Source: Verrucomicrobiales bacterium
Lineage (GTDB): Bacteria; Verrucomicrobiota; Verrucomicrobiia; Verrucomicrobiales; SKLO01
Direction: 5' to 3'
Assembly: GCA_007123195.1 (NCBI GenBank)
Contig: SKLO01000202.1
Location: 1 to 8,468 of the forward strand
DNA length: 8,468 nt
Part shown: positions 1-6,693 of the stretch, one piece after another
How positions within the stretch are numbered: the stretch's first letter is position 1
Layout of the letters: each line of letters begins with the position of its first letter
Program-made: the position numbers and the translations under genes
Notes under the pieces: generated by a model
What the model was told of the DNA's origin: nothing
What the model saw: only the letters and a program-made list of their open reading frames with translations
The model's database searches: none

Positions 1-2
1 CG

Positions 3-3000
3 ATCCTGGTAGTGGGCGGCGTGCTCGGCGCGTCGGCGGTCTGCGGCTGCCCGACCGCCCGCAGGGGCCTGATTTGCCGTCACGCCCTGGCGGTGGGGCT
101 GGCCCATGTTCGCGGCCGGCTCCAGGGCGGCGACCAGGCCACGACCGCCCCCGAACCATCCCGCTCGCAGCCAACGTCGGCCCCGACCGCCCCTCCGGCC
201 CAAGCCCGGGCCGCAGCGAAGGCGCCCGCTCAAAAACGGCCACCCGACTCGCCCCTGCCCGGCCCCCTGACCATCGAGCTGGCCCCGGATTGGATCGATC
301 GGCTGGCACCACCGGTGGCCGGCGCCGGTCGCTCCCGCCCGGCGGTGCTGCCGCTGCGGATCGGTGCCGACCGCGACCGCGATCACCCGGGAGCCGCCGA
401 CCAACGGGTCTGGCGATGGTTGCACGAGGCCGGCGCCATCGATCCCTCGTCCGGCGACGGGTGCCCGCCCCGCCTGCCCATCACCCTGCAGGTGCCGGTG
501 GCGGAGGCGGCCGGGCTGTTGGCGGCGCTGGCCGACCACCCTCACGTGTCGCAACCTGCCGCCGGCCGGAACTCCGGTGCCAAGGGCTCCGCGGAGGGCG
601 ACCGTCTGATCTGGCGGCTCGGCGCCCAACCCGCGCCGCGCCCCCTGCACCGCAGGCTGGCGGACCGCCCGCAGGCAGCCGGCCCCGGCACGCCGGCCGA
701 TGAGGTCGAGATCAGCTGGGCGCTGGGTCCCTGCAGCGCGGCCAAACCGGTGCTACAGGCCGGCGGCCAGCGCTGGTGGCAGCTTCCGGGCCACAAGCTG
801 GTGCCCCTCACCCCCTGGCCAGCGATCATCGAGGCGCTCGCGCCGGACCTGGTCTCGACCCTCGACCAGACCAGCGGGCCATGGCGCGGTCCGTTGAGAA
901 GACTGGCCCAATGGCTGCCGCTGCTCGACGGCGCGGTCGAGTGGATCGACGATGACCCGGAGTCCATCTGGGCCGGGTTCCGCGTCCGCCCCGCATCACC
1001 GGTCATGGTCGCCGGGATCGAAGGCTCGCTGCGCTCGGTCGACGTCCAACTCCATGCCGCCTACGCCGACGGCGCGATCCGCCGACAGCCGGGCCGGGAC
1101 GAGCGCGCCGACGCGGATGAATTCCCCTACCCCGATCCGCAACGCCCGGGCCTTTGGTGGCTCCGTCAGCCCGCGGCCGAACTCGACGCGATCGCTCGAT
1201 TGGAGCGGGCCGGCTTTGAACCGTTTGCCCGTCAGAACAGCCACGGCTGGCGGCTCAGCGGCGAGGAGCAGGTGCTGGCCTGGGTGCTGGACGAGTTGCC
1301 CGCGTGGCAGCGCGATTGGCATGTGCAACTCGGCGAGCGCTGGCGCCATCAGGTCCGGCAACTGGCGGTCATCCGTCCCCACTTGCAACCGCTGCCGGAT
1401 TCCACCCGGGGACGCCGGGGCGGGGGCGATCCACCACCAGACGCCCCCACCGCCGGCAGCGGCGTCCATTGGTTCGGCTTCAGCCTCAGCTATCAGGCAG
1501 AACACGCCGGGCCCGGTTCCACTGCTCCCGCGGGACCGGAGTTGTCGCGCCAGGACGTGCTGCGCCTGCTGCGCTCCGGACGCCGCACCGCGCGGCTGCC
1601 AAACGGCCGCCGGTTGGTGCTCGACCGGCAGTTGATCGAACAAACCGAGGCCGCCCTCACCGACGCCGGGGTCAGCCTGGGCGCCGACGGTCAAGGCCGG
1701 GTCGATGCTGCCCAGGCCGACTACCTCGACGCGGTCACCGGCGCCGGATTGTCCGGCCGCCACGGCGCCTGGGCCACCAGCCGCGAGCGCGCGGACCTCG
1801 CGCCCGGCCTGCACGCCGACACCGTCAAGGCCCTGCGCGACTACCAGTGGCACGGTCTCTCATGGCTCGACCGCCTCGCCCGCAGCGGGCGCGGGGGCAT
1901 CCTGGCCGACGAAATGGGTCTGGGGAAAACCGTGCAAACCCTGGCCTGGCTCAGCCTGATCCACCGCCCTGAATCCGGCCTCGCCGGCGACCGCCCCTCG
2001 ATGGTCGTGTGCCCCACCTCACTGCTCGGCAACTGGCGCGACGAAGCCCTGCGCTGGGCGCCCGAACTACGGGTCATGGTTCACCACGGCAGCGACCGCG
2101 GCGACCTCGCCTCCGCGCTGGACCCCGCGTCCGGCCCGGCGGCCCAACTGGTCATCACCTCCTACGGCATCCTGGCCCGCGACAGCGACGCCCTCTCCCA
2201 ATTGGAGTTCGCCGCCGTGATCCTCGACGAGGCGTCGGCCATCAAGAATCCCGACACCCGCAACGCCGTCGCCGCCCGCCGCCTGCGCGCCGCCACCCGA
2301 CTGGCGCTCAGCGGCACCCCGGTCGAAAACAGCGTGCGCGACCTGTGGTCCATCCTCAGCTTCGCCATGCCCGGCTACCTCGGCAGCCGCAAGGATTTCC
2401 AGCAGCGGTTCGAAAAACCGCTCGGCAGCTCCGCCGGTCCTGCCGATCCCGCGGTCATGCAGCGGCTGCGCCTGCGCCTTGCGCCCTACCTGCTGCGCCG
2501 GCGCAAGCGCGACGTCGCCGCCGAACTGCCGCAGCGCATCGAGCAGGTGCGCCGGGTCGATCCCACCCCGCAACAAGCCGAGCTTTACCGGCGCATCCTC
2601 ACCGCCGGCCAGGAGGAAATCGCCGACGTCACCAGGCGCAGCGGCCGCGACGCCGCCCGCATGACCATGTTCACCACCCTGCTGCGCCTGCGCCAGGTGT
2701 GCAACGACCCGCTGCTGCTGCCCGGCAGCCGCTCCCGGCAAGGAACCGACGACGACCGGTCGGACGTCTCATGGCGCGGGGCCTTCCGTCGTTCCGGCAA
2801 GTGGCAGGCCTTTCGCGACTGGCTCGACGAGGTCCGCGAGGAAGGCGGCAAAGCGCTGGTCTTCAGCCAGTTCACCTCGATGCTGAAACTCCTGCGCGAC
2901 CAGTTGCGCGCCGACGACATCGCCCACGCCTACCTTGACGGCAGCACCACCGACCGCGATCAACAGGTGCGTCGGTTCCAGACCGAGCCCGACATCCCGC

Positions 3001-3299
3001 TGTTCCTGATCAGCCTCAAGGCCGGCGGCTACGGCCTCAACCTCACCGCCGCCAACCACGTGCTGCTGGTCGATCCCTGGTGGAACCCGGCGGTCGAGGC
3101 CCAGGCCATCGACCGCGCCCACCGCATCGGCCAGCAACAGGTCGTGGTGGCCACCCGCCTGGTCACGCGCGGCACCGTCGAGGACAAGATTCTCGAACTG
3201 CAGAACAAAAAGCGGGCGGTGTTCGACGCCGCGCTCGACGAGGATCAACCGCTCATGCAGGGCCTCAGCGACGACGACCTTCGCGACCTGCTGGCGTAG
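3..3299 (+). CDS. SWIM zinc-finger SNF2-family ATPase (DEAD/DEAH-like helicase), 5' truncated
   Basis: A Swi2/Snf2 ATPase, a family that uses ATP to translocate on duplex DNA and remodel protein-DNA complexes; its exact target is unknown. The frame is open to the window edge, so the true start lies upstream; 1098 codons are visible. A SWIM zinc finger (CxCx8CxH, bases 42-83) comes first, then a Pro/Ala-rich linker and a divergent region of about 500 residues, where bacterial SNF2-associated domains usually sit. The helicase core follows: motif I ILADEMGLGKT (1899-1931), motif II DEAS (2226-2237), SGTP motif III (2310-2321), motif IV region KALVFSQF (2850-2873), and motifs V-VI from ISLKAGGYGLNLT to HRIGQ (3009-3134). 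All core motifs are intact, so the enzyme is probably active. DEAS is a variant of the DEAH/DEAQ usual in the family. The gene ends in TAG, 3 bp from the convergent glycosyltransferase gene. Family assignment is near certain; biological role is not. Confidence 0.95.
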   Translation: MLVVGGVLGASAVCGCPTARRGLICRHALAVGLAHVRGRLQGGDQATTAPEPSRSQPTSAPTAPPAQARAAAKAPAQKRPPDSPLPGPLTIELAPDWIDRLAPPVAGAGRSRPAVLPLRIGADRDRDHPGAADQRVWRWLHEAGAIDPSSGDGCPPRLPITLQVPVAEAAGLLAALADHPHVSQPAAGRNSGAKGSAEGDRLIWRLGAQPAPRPLHRRLADRPQAAGPGTPADEVEISWALGPCSAAKPVLQAGGQRWWQLPGHKLVPLTPWPAIIEALAPDLVSTLDQTSGPWRGPLRRLAQWLPLLDGAVEWIDDDPESIWAGFRVRPASPVMVAGIEGSLRSVDVQLHAAYADGAIRRQPGRDERADADEFPYPDPQRPGLWWLRQPAAELDAIARLERAGFEPFARQNSHGWRLSGEEQVLAWVLDELPAWQRDWHVQLGERWRHQVRQLAVIRPHLQPLPDSTRGRRGGGDPPPDAPTAGSGVHWFGFSLSYQAEHAGPGSTAPAGPELSRQDVLRLLRSGRRTARLPNGRRLVLDRQLIEQTEAALTDAGVSLGADGQGRVDAAQADYLDAVTGAGLSGRHGAWATSRERADLAPGLHADTVKALRDYQWHGLSWLDRLARSGRGGILADEMGLGKTVQTLAWLSLIHRPESGLAGDRPSMVVCPTSLLGNWRDEALRWAPELRVMVHHGSDRGDLASALDPASGPAAQLVITSYGILARDSDALSQLEFAAVILDEASAIKNPDTRNAVAARRLRAATRLALSGTPVENSVRDLWSILSFAMPGYLGSRKDFQQRFEKPLGSSAGPADPAVMQRLRLRLAPYLLRRRKRDVAAELPQRIEQVRRVDPTPQQAELYRRILTAGQEEIADVTRRSGRDAARMTMFTTLLRLRQVCNDPLLLPGSRSRQGTDDDRSDVSWRGAFRRSGKWQAFRDWLDEVREEGGKALVFSQFTSMLKLLRDQLRADDIAHAYLDGSTTDRDQQVRRFQTEPDIPLFLISLKAGGYGLNLTAANHVLLVDPWWNPAVEAQAIDRAHRIGQQQVVVATRLVTRGTVEDKILELQNKKRAVFDAALDEDQPLMQGLSDDDLRDLLA
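42..83 (+). other. SWIM zinc-finger motif at the visible N-terminus of the SNF2 protein
   Basis: The frame encodes Cys-Gly-Cys, eight residues, then Cys-Arg-His followed by ALAV, matching the SWIM signature CxCxnCxH with its trailing hydrophobic helix. SWIM domains bind zinc and are thought to mediate DNA or protein contacts; many bacterial SNF2 proteins carry one near the N-terminus. The part of the domain preceding the first Cys lies mostly upstream of the window, which is the main reason to treat the CDS as 5' truncated rather than starting at the GTG at position 12. Confidence 0.85.
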
Positions 3300-3302
3300 G
3301 GC

Positions 3303-4106
3303 TCAGCCTTCCACCGCGCGCAGCTCGGCAGGAACCGCCTTGCCGCCGCCCTCCGCCTGACGCGCTTCATGCAGGTCCAGCAGCCGCAGATAATGTCCCG
3401 TCGTGTAGCGCCACATCATCTTCAGCACGTTCAACCCATAGGGAATTGGATTGAGACTCGACGTCTCGCCGTCATAGCGGGTCGGGATCGGCACCTCGAG
3501 GGTTCGAACCCCGGCCAGGTGCGCCAGCAGAATCATCTCGGCATCGAAATTGTAGTTGTTCTGCAAGGCCCGATACGGCACCCGCTCCAGCAAACCCTTG
3601 GAAAACACCATGTAACCGCTGTGGAACTCGGCCAGCGAGGTGCCGAACGTCAGGTTTTCAAGACAGGTCAACACCCGGTTCGGCAGGTAGCGCGACAGCG
3701 GCATCGGGTGCTCGCCAGAGCGCGCCCCGCCACGCATCCTCGATCCCTGCACGATCCCGGTCAGGCCGGCCTCGATCGGCTGGCACAACCTCAGCACCAG
3801 CTCCGGCGCATACTGGCCGTCCGAGTGCACCACCGGCATCACCTCGCCACCCTTCTCCACCGCGTAGGCCAGCCCGGTCTTCAGCGCGCCGCCATAACCG
3901 CGGTTCTTTTCGTGATGCACCGCCACCACCCGCCCCGCATGCTGCTTCGCCAGCCCGTCAATCACCCGCCCGGTGTCATCGGGGCTGCCGTCATTGACGA
4001 TCACCGCCTGTCCGCCATCGCTCCACAACTCCCCGGGCAGCCGGTCAATCACCGAGGCCACCGTGGCCGCGGCCTTGTAAGCGGGAATCACCACAAAACG
4101 TTTCAT
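3303..4106 (-). CDS. Family 2 glycosyltransferase, polyprenyl-phosphate sugar synthase-like (DPM1/DPG-type)
   Basis: A 267-residue GT-A fold glycosyltransferase. It probably transfers a sugar from a nucleotide-sugar donor to a lipid or glycan acceptor at the cytoplasmic face of the membrane; donor and acceptor cannot be read from sequence. Motifs in order: IPAYK (residues 7-11), NDGSPDDT (38-45, nucleotide binding), NRGYGGAL (68-75), the DxD-equivalent HSDGQYAPE (94-102), GSRM (121-124), FHSGYMVFS (161-169), NYNFDAEM (184-191) and VPIPTRYDGE (205-214). This series is typical of the DPM/DPG-synthase-like branch of GT2. No transmembrane helix is visible, so it lacks the C-terminal membrane domain some relatives have. 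I chose the ATG at 4104-4106 because MKRFVVIPAY is the normal N-terminus; the frame extends to an ATG at 4259, but those 51 residues are Gly/Pro/Arg-rich and unlike any family member I know. No Shine-Dalgarno is visible. It is divergent from ftsQ and convergent with the SNF2 gene. Confidence 0.92.
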   Translation of the reverse strand: MKRFVVIPAYKAAATVASVIDRLPGELWSDGGQAVIVNDGSPDDTGRVIDGLAKQHAGRVVAVHHEKNRGYGGALKTGLAYAVEKGGEVMPVVHSDGQYAPELVLRLCQPIEAGLTGIVQGSRMRGGARSGEHPMPLSRYLPNRVLTCLENLTFGTSLAEFHSGYMVFSKGLLERVPYRALQNNYNFDAEMILLAHLAGVRTLEVPIPTRYDGETSSLNPIPYGLNVLKMMWRYTTGHYLRLLDLHEARQAEGGGKAVPAELRAVEG

Positions 4107-4340
4107 CAGTTCAATCGGGGCCAACCGGTTGCTGGTGGCGGGCCCGGAACCACCGTTGGCGACACCCCGGCCTGTTTGCAAGGGCTTCCTCACCCGGGGT
4201 CGCCGCGGCCCGGAGCCGGAGCCCGTGCCGACGGGTCCGGACCCCGGCCGGTTGCGCATGCAGCCCCCCGTTGATCAAAATTTGGTGATATTTCACACTT
4301 CCTGATCTTTAAGCTTGCCTTTTGAGCGGTTTCCCCAACA
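4107..4340. promoter_or_regulatory. Divergent intergenic region with AT-rich promoter island
   Basis: This 234-bp region separates the minus-strand glycosyltransferase from plus-strand ftsQ. Most of it is as GC-rich as the genes, but 4271-4330 is strikingly AT-rich, the only such stretch in the window, and is the likely promoter zone for one or both genes. It opens with the perfect 8-bp palindrome TTGATCAA (4271-4278). Its first six bases, TTGATC, could serve as a -35 on the plus strand, with a weak -10 CACACT (4294-4299) after a 17-bp spacer; neither box is close enough to consensus to be sure. TTTAAG (4308-4313) is another -10-like hexamer without a good partner. A promoter somewhere here is very plausible; the exact boxes are speculative. 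Confidence 0.5.
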
Positions 4341-4352
4341 ATGGCTGTTGGG
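4334..4352 (+). repeat. Perfect 7-bp inverted repeat with the upstream ftsQ ATG in its loop
   Basis: CCCAACA (4334-4340) is followed by the five-base loop ATGGC (4341-4345) and then TGTTGGG (4346-4352), a perfect 7-bp stem. The ATG that opens the longest ftsQ frame is exactly in the loop. There is no U-run after it on either strand, so it is not an intrinsic terminator. It could modulate initiation at ATG 4341 or be a leader structure if ftsQ starts at GTG 4440. The repeat is directly visible; a role is inference. Confidence 0.6.
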
Positions 4353-5348
4353 CCGGTGTGCCCGCAAGGTCCACACCACCGCCCCGCCGCCTTTCGCCGT
4401 CCATCCGGTTCATTACCGACCAACACCAGCCGCCGCCCAGTGCCCAACCCTGCCTCCAGCACCCAGCCCCAGCCCCAGGCCGCCCCCGAAAGCGGTCCGC
4501 GGCTCGAACTGGACCTGAACGAGCAAACCCGCGCCAGCCGCCGCCAGCAACGGGCCCGCCAGGCCCGGGCCGGCATGCGCGCCGCCTGCCTGGTGCTGCT
4601 GACGATCGCCCTGGTGTCCGGTTCGCGCTCGGCCCTGCGCCAGATGTTCTTCGACAATCCGGATTACCAGATCAAGACCATCCGCATCACCACCACCGGC
4701 ACCCTCGCCGCCGGCGACGTCACCGCTGCGGTGCAAATCCGCGAGGGCGACTCGTTGCTGCGGGTCAACCTGCAAACCGTGCGCGCCGCGGTGGAAGCGC
4801 TGCCACAGGTACAGTCGGCCTCGGTCACCCGCACCCTGCCGTCCGAACTGGCCATCCGGATCGAGGAACGGCGCCCGACCGCACGTGTGGTCGACACCCG
4901 CAACGACCCCTCCCCCGGCCTGGTGATCGACAGCCACGGGGTCGTCCTGCCCGAGTCCAGCGCGCCCGCCCACGGCGGTGCCCTGCCGCGGGTGCTGCTG
5001 CCGGACATCGAACCGGTTGAACCGGGCCAGGCCGTGACCCATCCGCTGCTTGATCCGGCCATCGAACTGCTGGTGCTGCACAATGTGCGCCAGCAGACCT
5101 TCGCCGAACCGCTGGCCATCGACGGCTCGCGGCCCTATGCGCTGCACTGCCTGTATCCCGACGGCATGGAAGTGCTGTTCCGACCACGCGACCTGGCCAT
5201 GCAATTCCACCGTCTTGAACGCATCGCCCACGCCGCCGCCGCCGACCGCCGCCACCTCGCCGCGGTCAACCTGCTGGCCGAGGAAAACCTGCCGGTGGAA
5301 TTCCGCCCGGCCGCCGGCCCCGAGATAGGGGCCCACCGGGGGCGTTGA
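4341..5348 (+). CDS. ftsQ: Cell division protein FtsQ (DivIB family), POTRA-domain divisome protein
   Basis: FtsQ is a bitopic inner-membrane protein that links early and late divisome proteins, binding FtsB/FtsL through its periplasmic part. Numbering from ATG 4341: a Pro/Gln-rich then Arg-rich cytoplasmic tail (to about 78), a short membrane segment MRAACLVLLTIALVSGS (79-95), a POTRA domain (about 109-183) running from YQIKTIRI through a GDSLLRVN loop to RIEERRPTARV, and a beta domain ending in the FtsQ-like stretch HLAAVNLLAEENLPVEFRP. At 335 residues it is longer than E. coli FtsQ (276), mostly at the N-terminus. The start is uncertain: the first 33 residues look like translated leader, and the in-frame GTG at 4440 (giving 302 residues, starting PNPASSTQ) is a plausible alternative. 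Neither start has a good Shine-Dalgarno. Position directly before ftsA and ftsZ strongly supports the call. It is likely cotranscribed with them from the AT-rich region upstream. Confidence 0.9.
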   Translation: MAVGPVCPQGPHHRPAAFRRPSGSLPTNTSRRPVPNPASSTQPQPQAAPESGPRLELDLNEQTRASRRQQRARQARAGMRAACLVLLTIALVSGSRSALRQMFFDNPDYQIKTIRITTTGTLAAGDVTAAVQIREGDSLLRVNLQTVRAAVEALPQVQSASVTRTLPSELAIRIEERRPTARVVDTRNDPSPGLVIDSHGVVLPESSAPAHGGALPRVLLPDIEPVEPGQAVTHPLLDPAIELLVLHNVRQQTFAEPLAIDGSRPYALHCLYPDGMEVLFRPRDLAMQFHRLERIAHAAAADRRHLAAVNLLAEENLPVEFRPAAGPEIGAHRGR

Positions 5349-5358
5349 TCATCGCCCC
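5339..5358 (+). repeat. GC-rich inverted repeat spanning the ftsQ stop codon
   Basis: GGGGCG (5339-5344) and CGCCCC (5353-5358) form a perfect 6-bp stem around TTGATCAT; the whole 20 bases are palindromic apart from a central T/T mismatch flanking TGATCA. The ftsQ TGA (5346-5348) is in the loop. There is no following T-run, so it is not a standard terminator and should not block read-through into ftsA. It could be a processing or translational-coupling structure, or chance in GC-rich DNA. Confidence 0.4.
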
Positions 5359-5412
5359 GCCGCCCGTTCCCGAACCAAGCCCTCAACCGCCACCCGCCAA
5401 CGCATCGCTCAC
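5349..5412 (+). other. ftsQ-ftsA intercistronic gap without Shine-Dalgarno
   Basis: These 64 bases are C-rich and purine-poor. I see no GGAGG or AGGA-like sequence before the ftsA ATG (the last bases are CGCATCGCTCAC), and no terminator or promoter. The short distance and same orientation are consistent with one transcript. Confidence 0.55.
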
Positions 5413-6654
5413 ATGGCCCGCTCCAACATCTACGTCGGCCTCGAAATCGGCACCTCAAAGATCTGTGTTGTCGTCGGTGAGGTGCGTGGTGACGGCAGCA
5501 TCAAGATCCTCGGCGTCGGCCAGGCGCCCTCGCGCGGCATGCGCAAAGGCGAGATCTCCGACATCGACCAGGCCCAGACCTGCCTGCACGACGCCATCAT
5601 CCGCACCGAGGACCGCAGCGACGTGATCATCAGCCACATCGTGCTGGCGGTCACCGGCGCCCACATCGAGAGCCTGAACAACACCGGCCGCATCCGCCTT
5701 CCGGACGATCACAACGAAATCACCGAGGAAGACCTGCAGGAGGTCAAGGAAATCTCGCGCGCCGTCACCATCCCCCAGGACAACGTCTTCCTGCACAGCA
5801 TCATCCGGCACTACACGGTCGACGGCAACGAGCACGTGCGCAACCCGGTCGGTCTGCTCGGACGCGAACTTGAGGCCGACTTCCACATCATCCACGGCAT
5901 CCGCAGCCGGATCCAGAACACCATCCGCTGCGTCCGCGACCTGTCGCTGACCGTCGACGACGTCGTGTTCTCACCGGTCGCAGCCGCCCAGGTGGTGCTC
6001 AACCGCGAGGCCCGCGAGGAGGGCGCGCTGCTGATCGACATCGGCGGCGGCACCGCCGACTACGTGCTCTACCACGAGGGCGTGATCACCGCCTCCGGCT
6101 GCGTGGCCATCGGCGGCGACCACATTTCCAACGACCTCTCGATCGTGCTCAAGCTGCCGATCAACCGCGCCGAACGCCTCAAGATCGAGGAGGGCGAGGC
6201 CCGGCTGCCCGAGCCCCCGACAGGCCAGACGATCCACCTTGAGGATGACAAGGGATTTGCCGCCCGCGACATCGCCCGCGACTTGCTCAACGAGGTGATC
6301 TACTGTCGGGTCGAGGAAATGATGAAGAAGATCAAGGCCAAGATCAGCCGCGTGGTCGATCCCCGCCAGGTCGCCACCGGGATCTACCTGACCGGCGGCA
6401 CCAGCCTGCTGCGCGGCATCGACCGGGTCGCTTCCGAGGTCTTCGAAATCCCCGTCCGCCGGCCCTCGACCCCGCCGGTCAGCGGCCTCACCAGCAACTT
6501 CGAGAACCCGCAGTTCTCGTGCCCGATCGGCCTGGTCCGCTACGCCCAGATCCTTGACCGCGACAAGCCGATCCGCTCCGGTCTGGTCAAGCTCGGCCGC
6601 CGCTTCGCCGAGTTCCTGCGCAGCAACCGCATCCTTTCCAGCTTCTTTTCCTGA
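5413..6654 (+). CDS. ftsA: Cell division protein FtsA, actin-like FtsZ membrane tether
   Basis: FtsA is a cytoplasmic actin-fold ATPase that polymerises on the inner membrane, anchors FtsZ filaments there and helps activate the late divisome. The 413-residue length is close to E. coli FtsA (420). Visible signatures: phosphate-1 loop GLEIGTSK (residues 9-16), SRGMRKGEISDI shortly after, the 1C-domain region with NPVGLLGRELEADFHII, phosphate-2 loop LIDIGGGTADY (207-217), the adenosine motif GIYLTGGTSLLRG (323-335), and a C-terminal basic amphipathic helix (about 391-413, VKLGRRFAEFLRSNRI then LSSFFS), matching the membrane-targeting sequence of the family. All ATP-binding motifs are intact. The start ATG at 5413 gives a family-typical N-terminus only eight residues before the phosphate loop. 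It lies 64 bp after ftsQ and 39 bp before ftsZ, the standard division-cluster order. MreB and other actin-like proteins are excluded by the NPVGL/1C region and the neighbours. Confidence 0.97.
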   Translation: MARSNIYVGLEIGTSKICVVVGEVRGDGSIKILGVGQAPSRGMRKGEISDIDQAQTCLHDAIIRTEDRSDVIISHIVLAVTGAHIESLNNTGRIRLPDDHNEITEEDLQEVKEISRAVTIPQDNVFLHSIIRHYTVDGNEHVRNPVGLLGRELEADFHIIHGIRSRIQNTIRCVRDLSLTVDDVVFSPVAAAQVVLNREAREEGALLIDIGGGTADYVLYHEGVITASGCVAIGGDHISNDLSIVLKLPINRAERLKIEEGEARLPEPPTGQTIHLEDDKGFAARDIARDLLNEVIYCRVEEMMKKIKAKISRVVDPRQVATGIYLTGGTSLLRGIDRVASEVFEIPVRRPSTPPVSGLTSNFENPQFSCPIGLVRYAQILDRDKPIRSGLVKLGRRFAEFLRSNRILSSFFS

Positions 6655-6693
6655 CCTGCCCGCCAACGGCCCGAACCCTCGACCCATCCTGAC
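6655..6693 (+). other. ftsA-ftsZ intercistronic gap without Shine-Dalgarno
   Basis: A 39-bp C-rich spacer with no purine-rich ribosome-binding motif before the ftsZ ATG. The first codons of ftsZ after the ATG are comparatively A-rich (about 6706-6740, encoding KSQQGKLNTDK), which may favour initiation on an unstructured start in place of an anti-SD interaction. That role is inferred. Confidence 0.5.

Noticed and set aside
4107..4259. N-terminal extension of the glycosyltransferase to the ATG at 4259
   Set aside because: The 51 added residues are Gly/Pro/Arg-rich without family similarity, while MKRFVVIPAY at 4106 is a textbook GT2 start.
4334..4352. Intrinsic terminator for either divergent gene
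   Set aside because: The stem is not followed by a T-run on either strand, and it lies upstream of, not after, the genes.
4413..5336. Minus-strand frame of 307 codons opposite ftsQ
   Set aside because: Composition is Gly/Ala/Val/Gln-rich shadow of ftsQ, with no domain; ftsQ has clear POTRA features and operon context.
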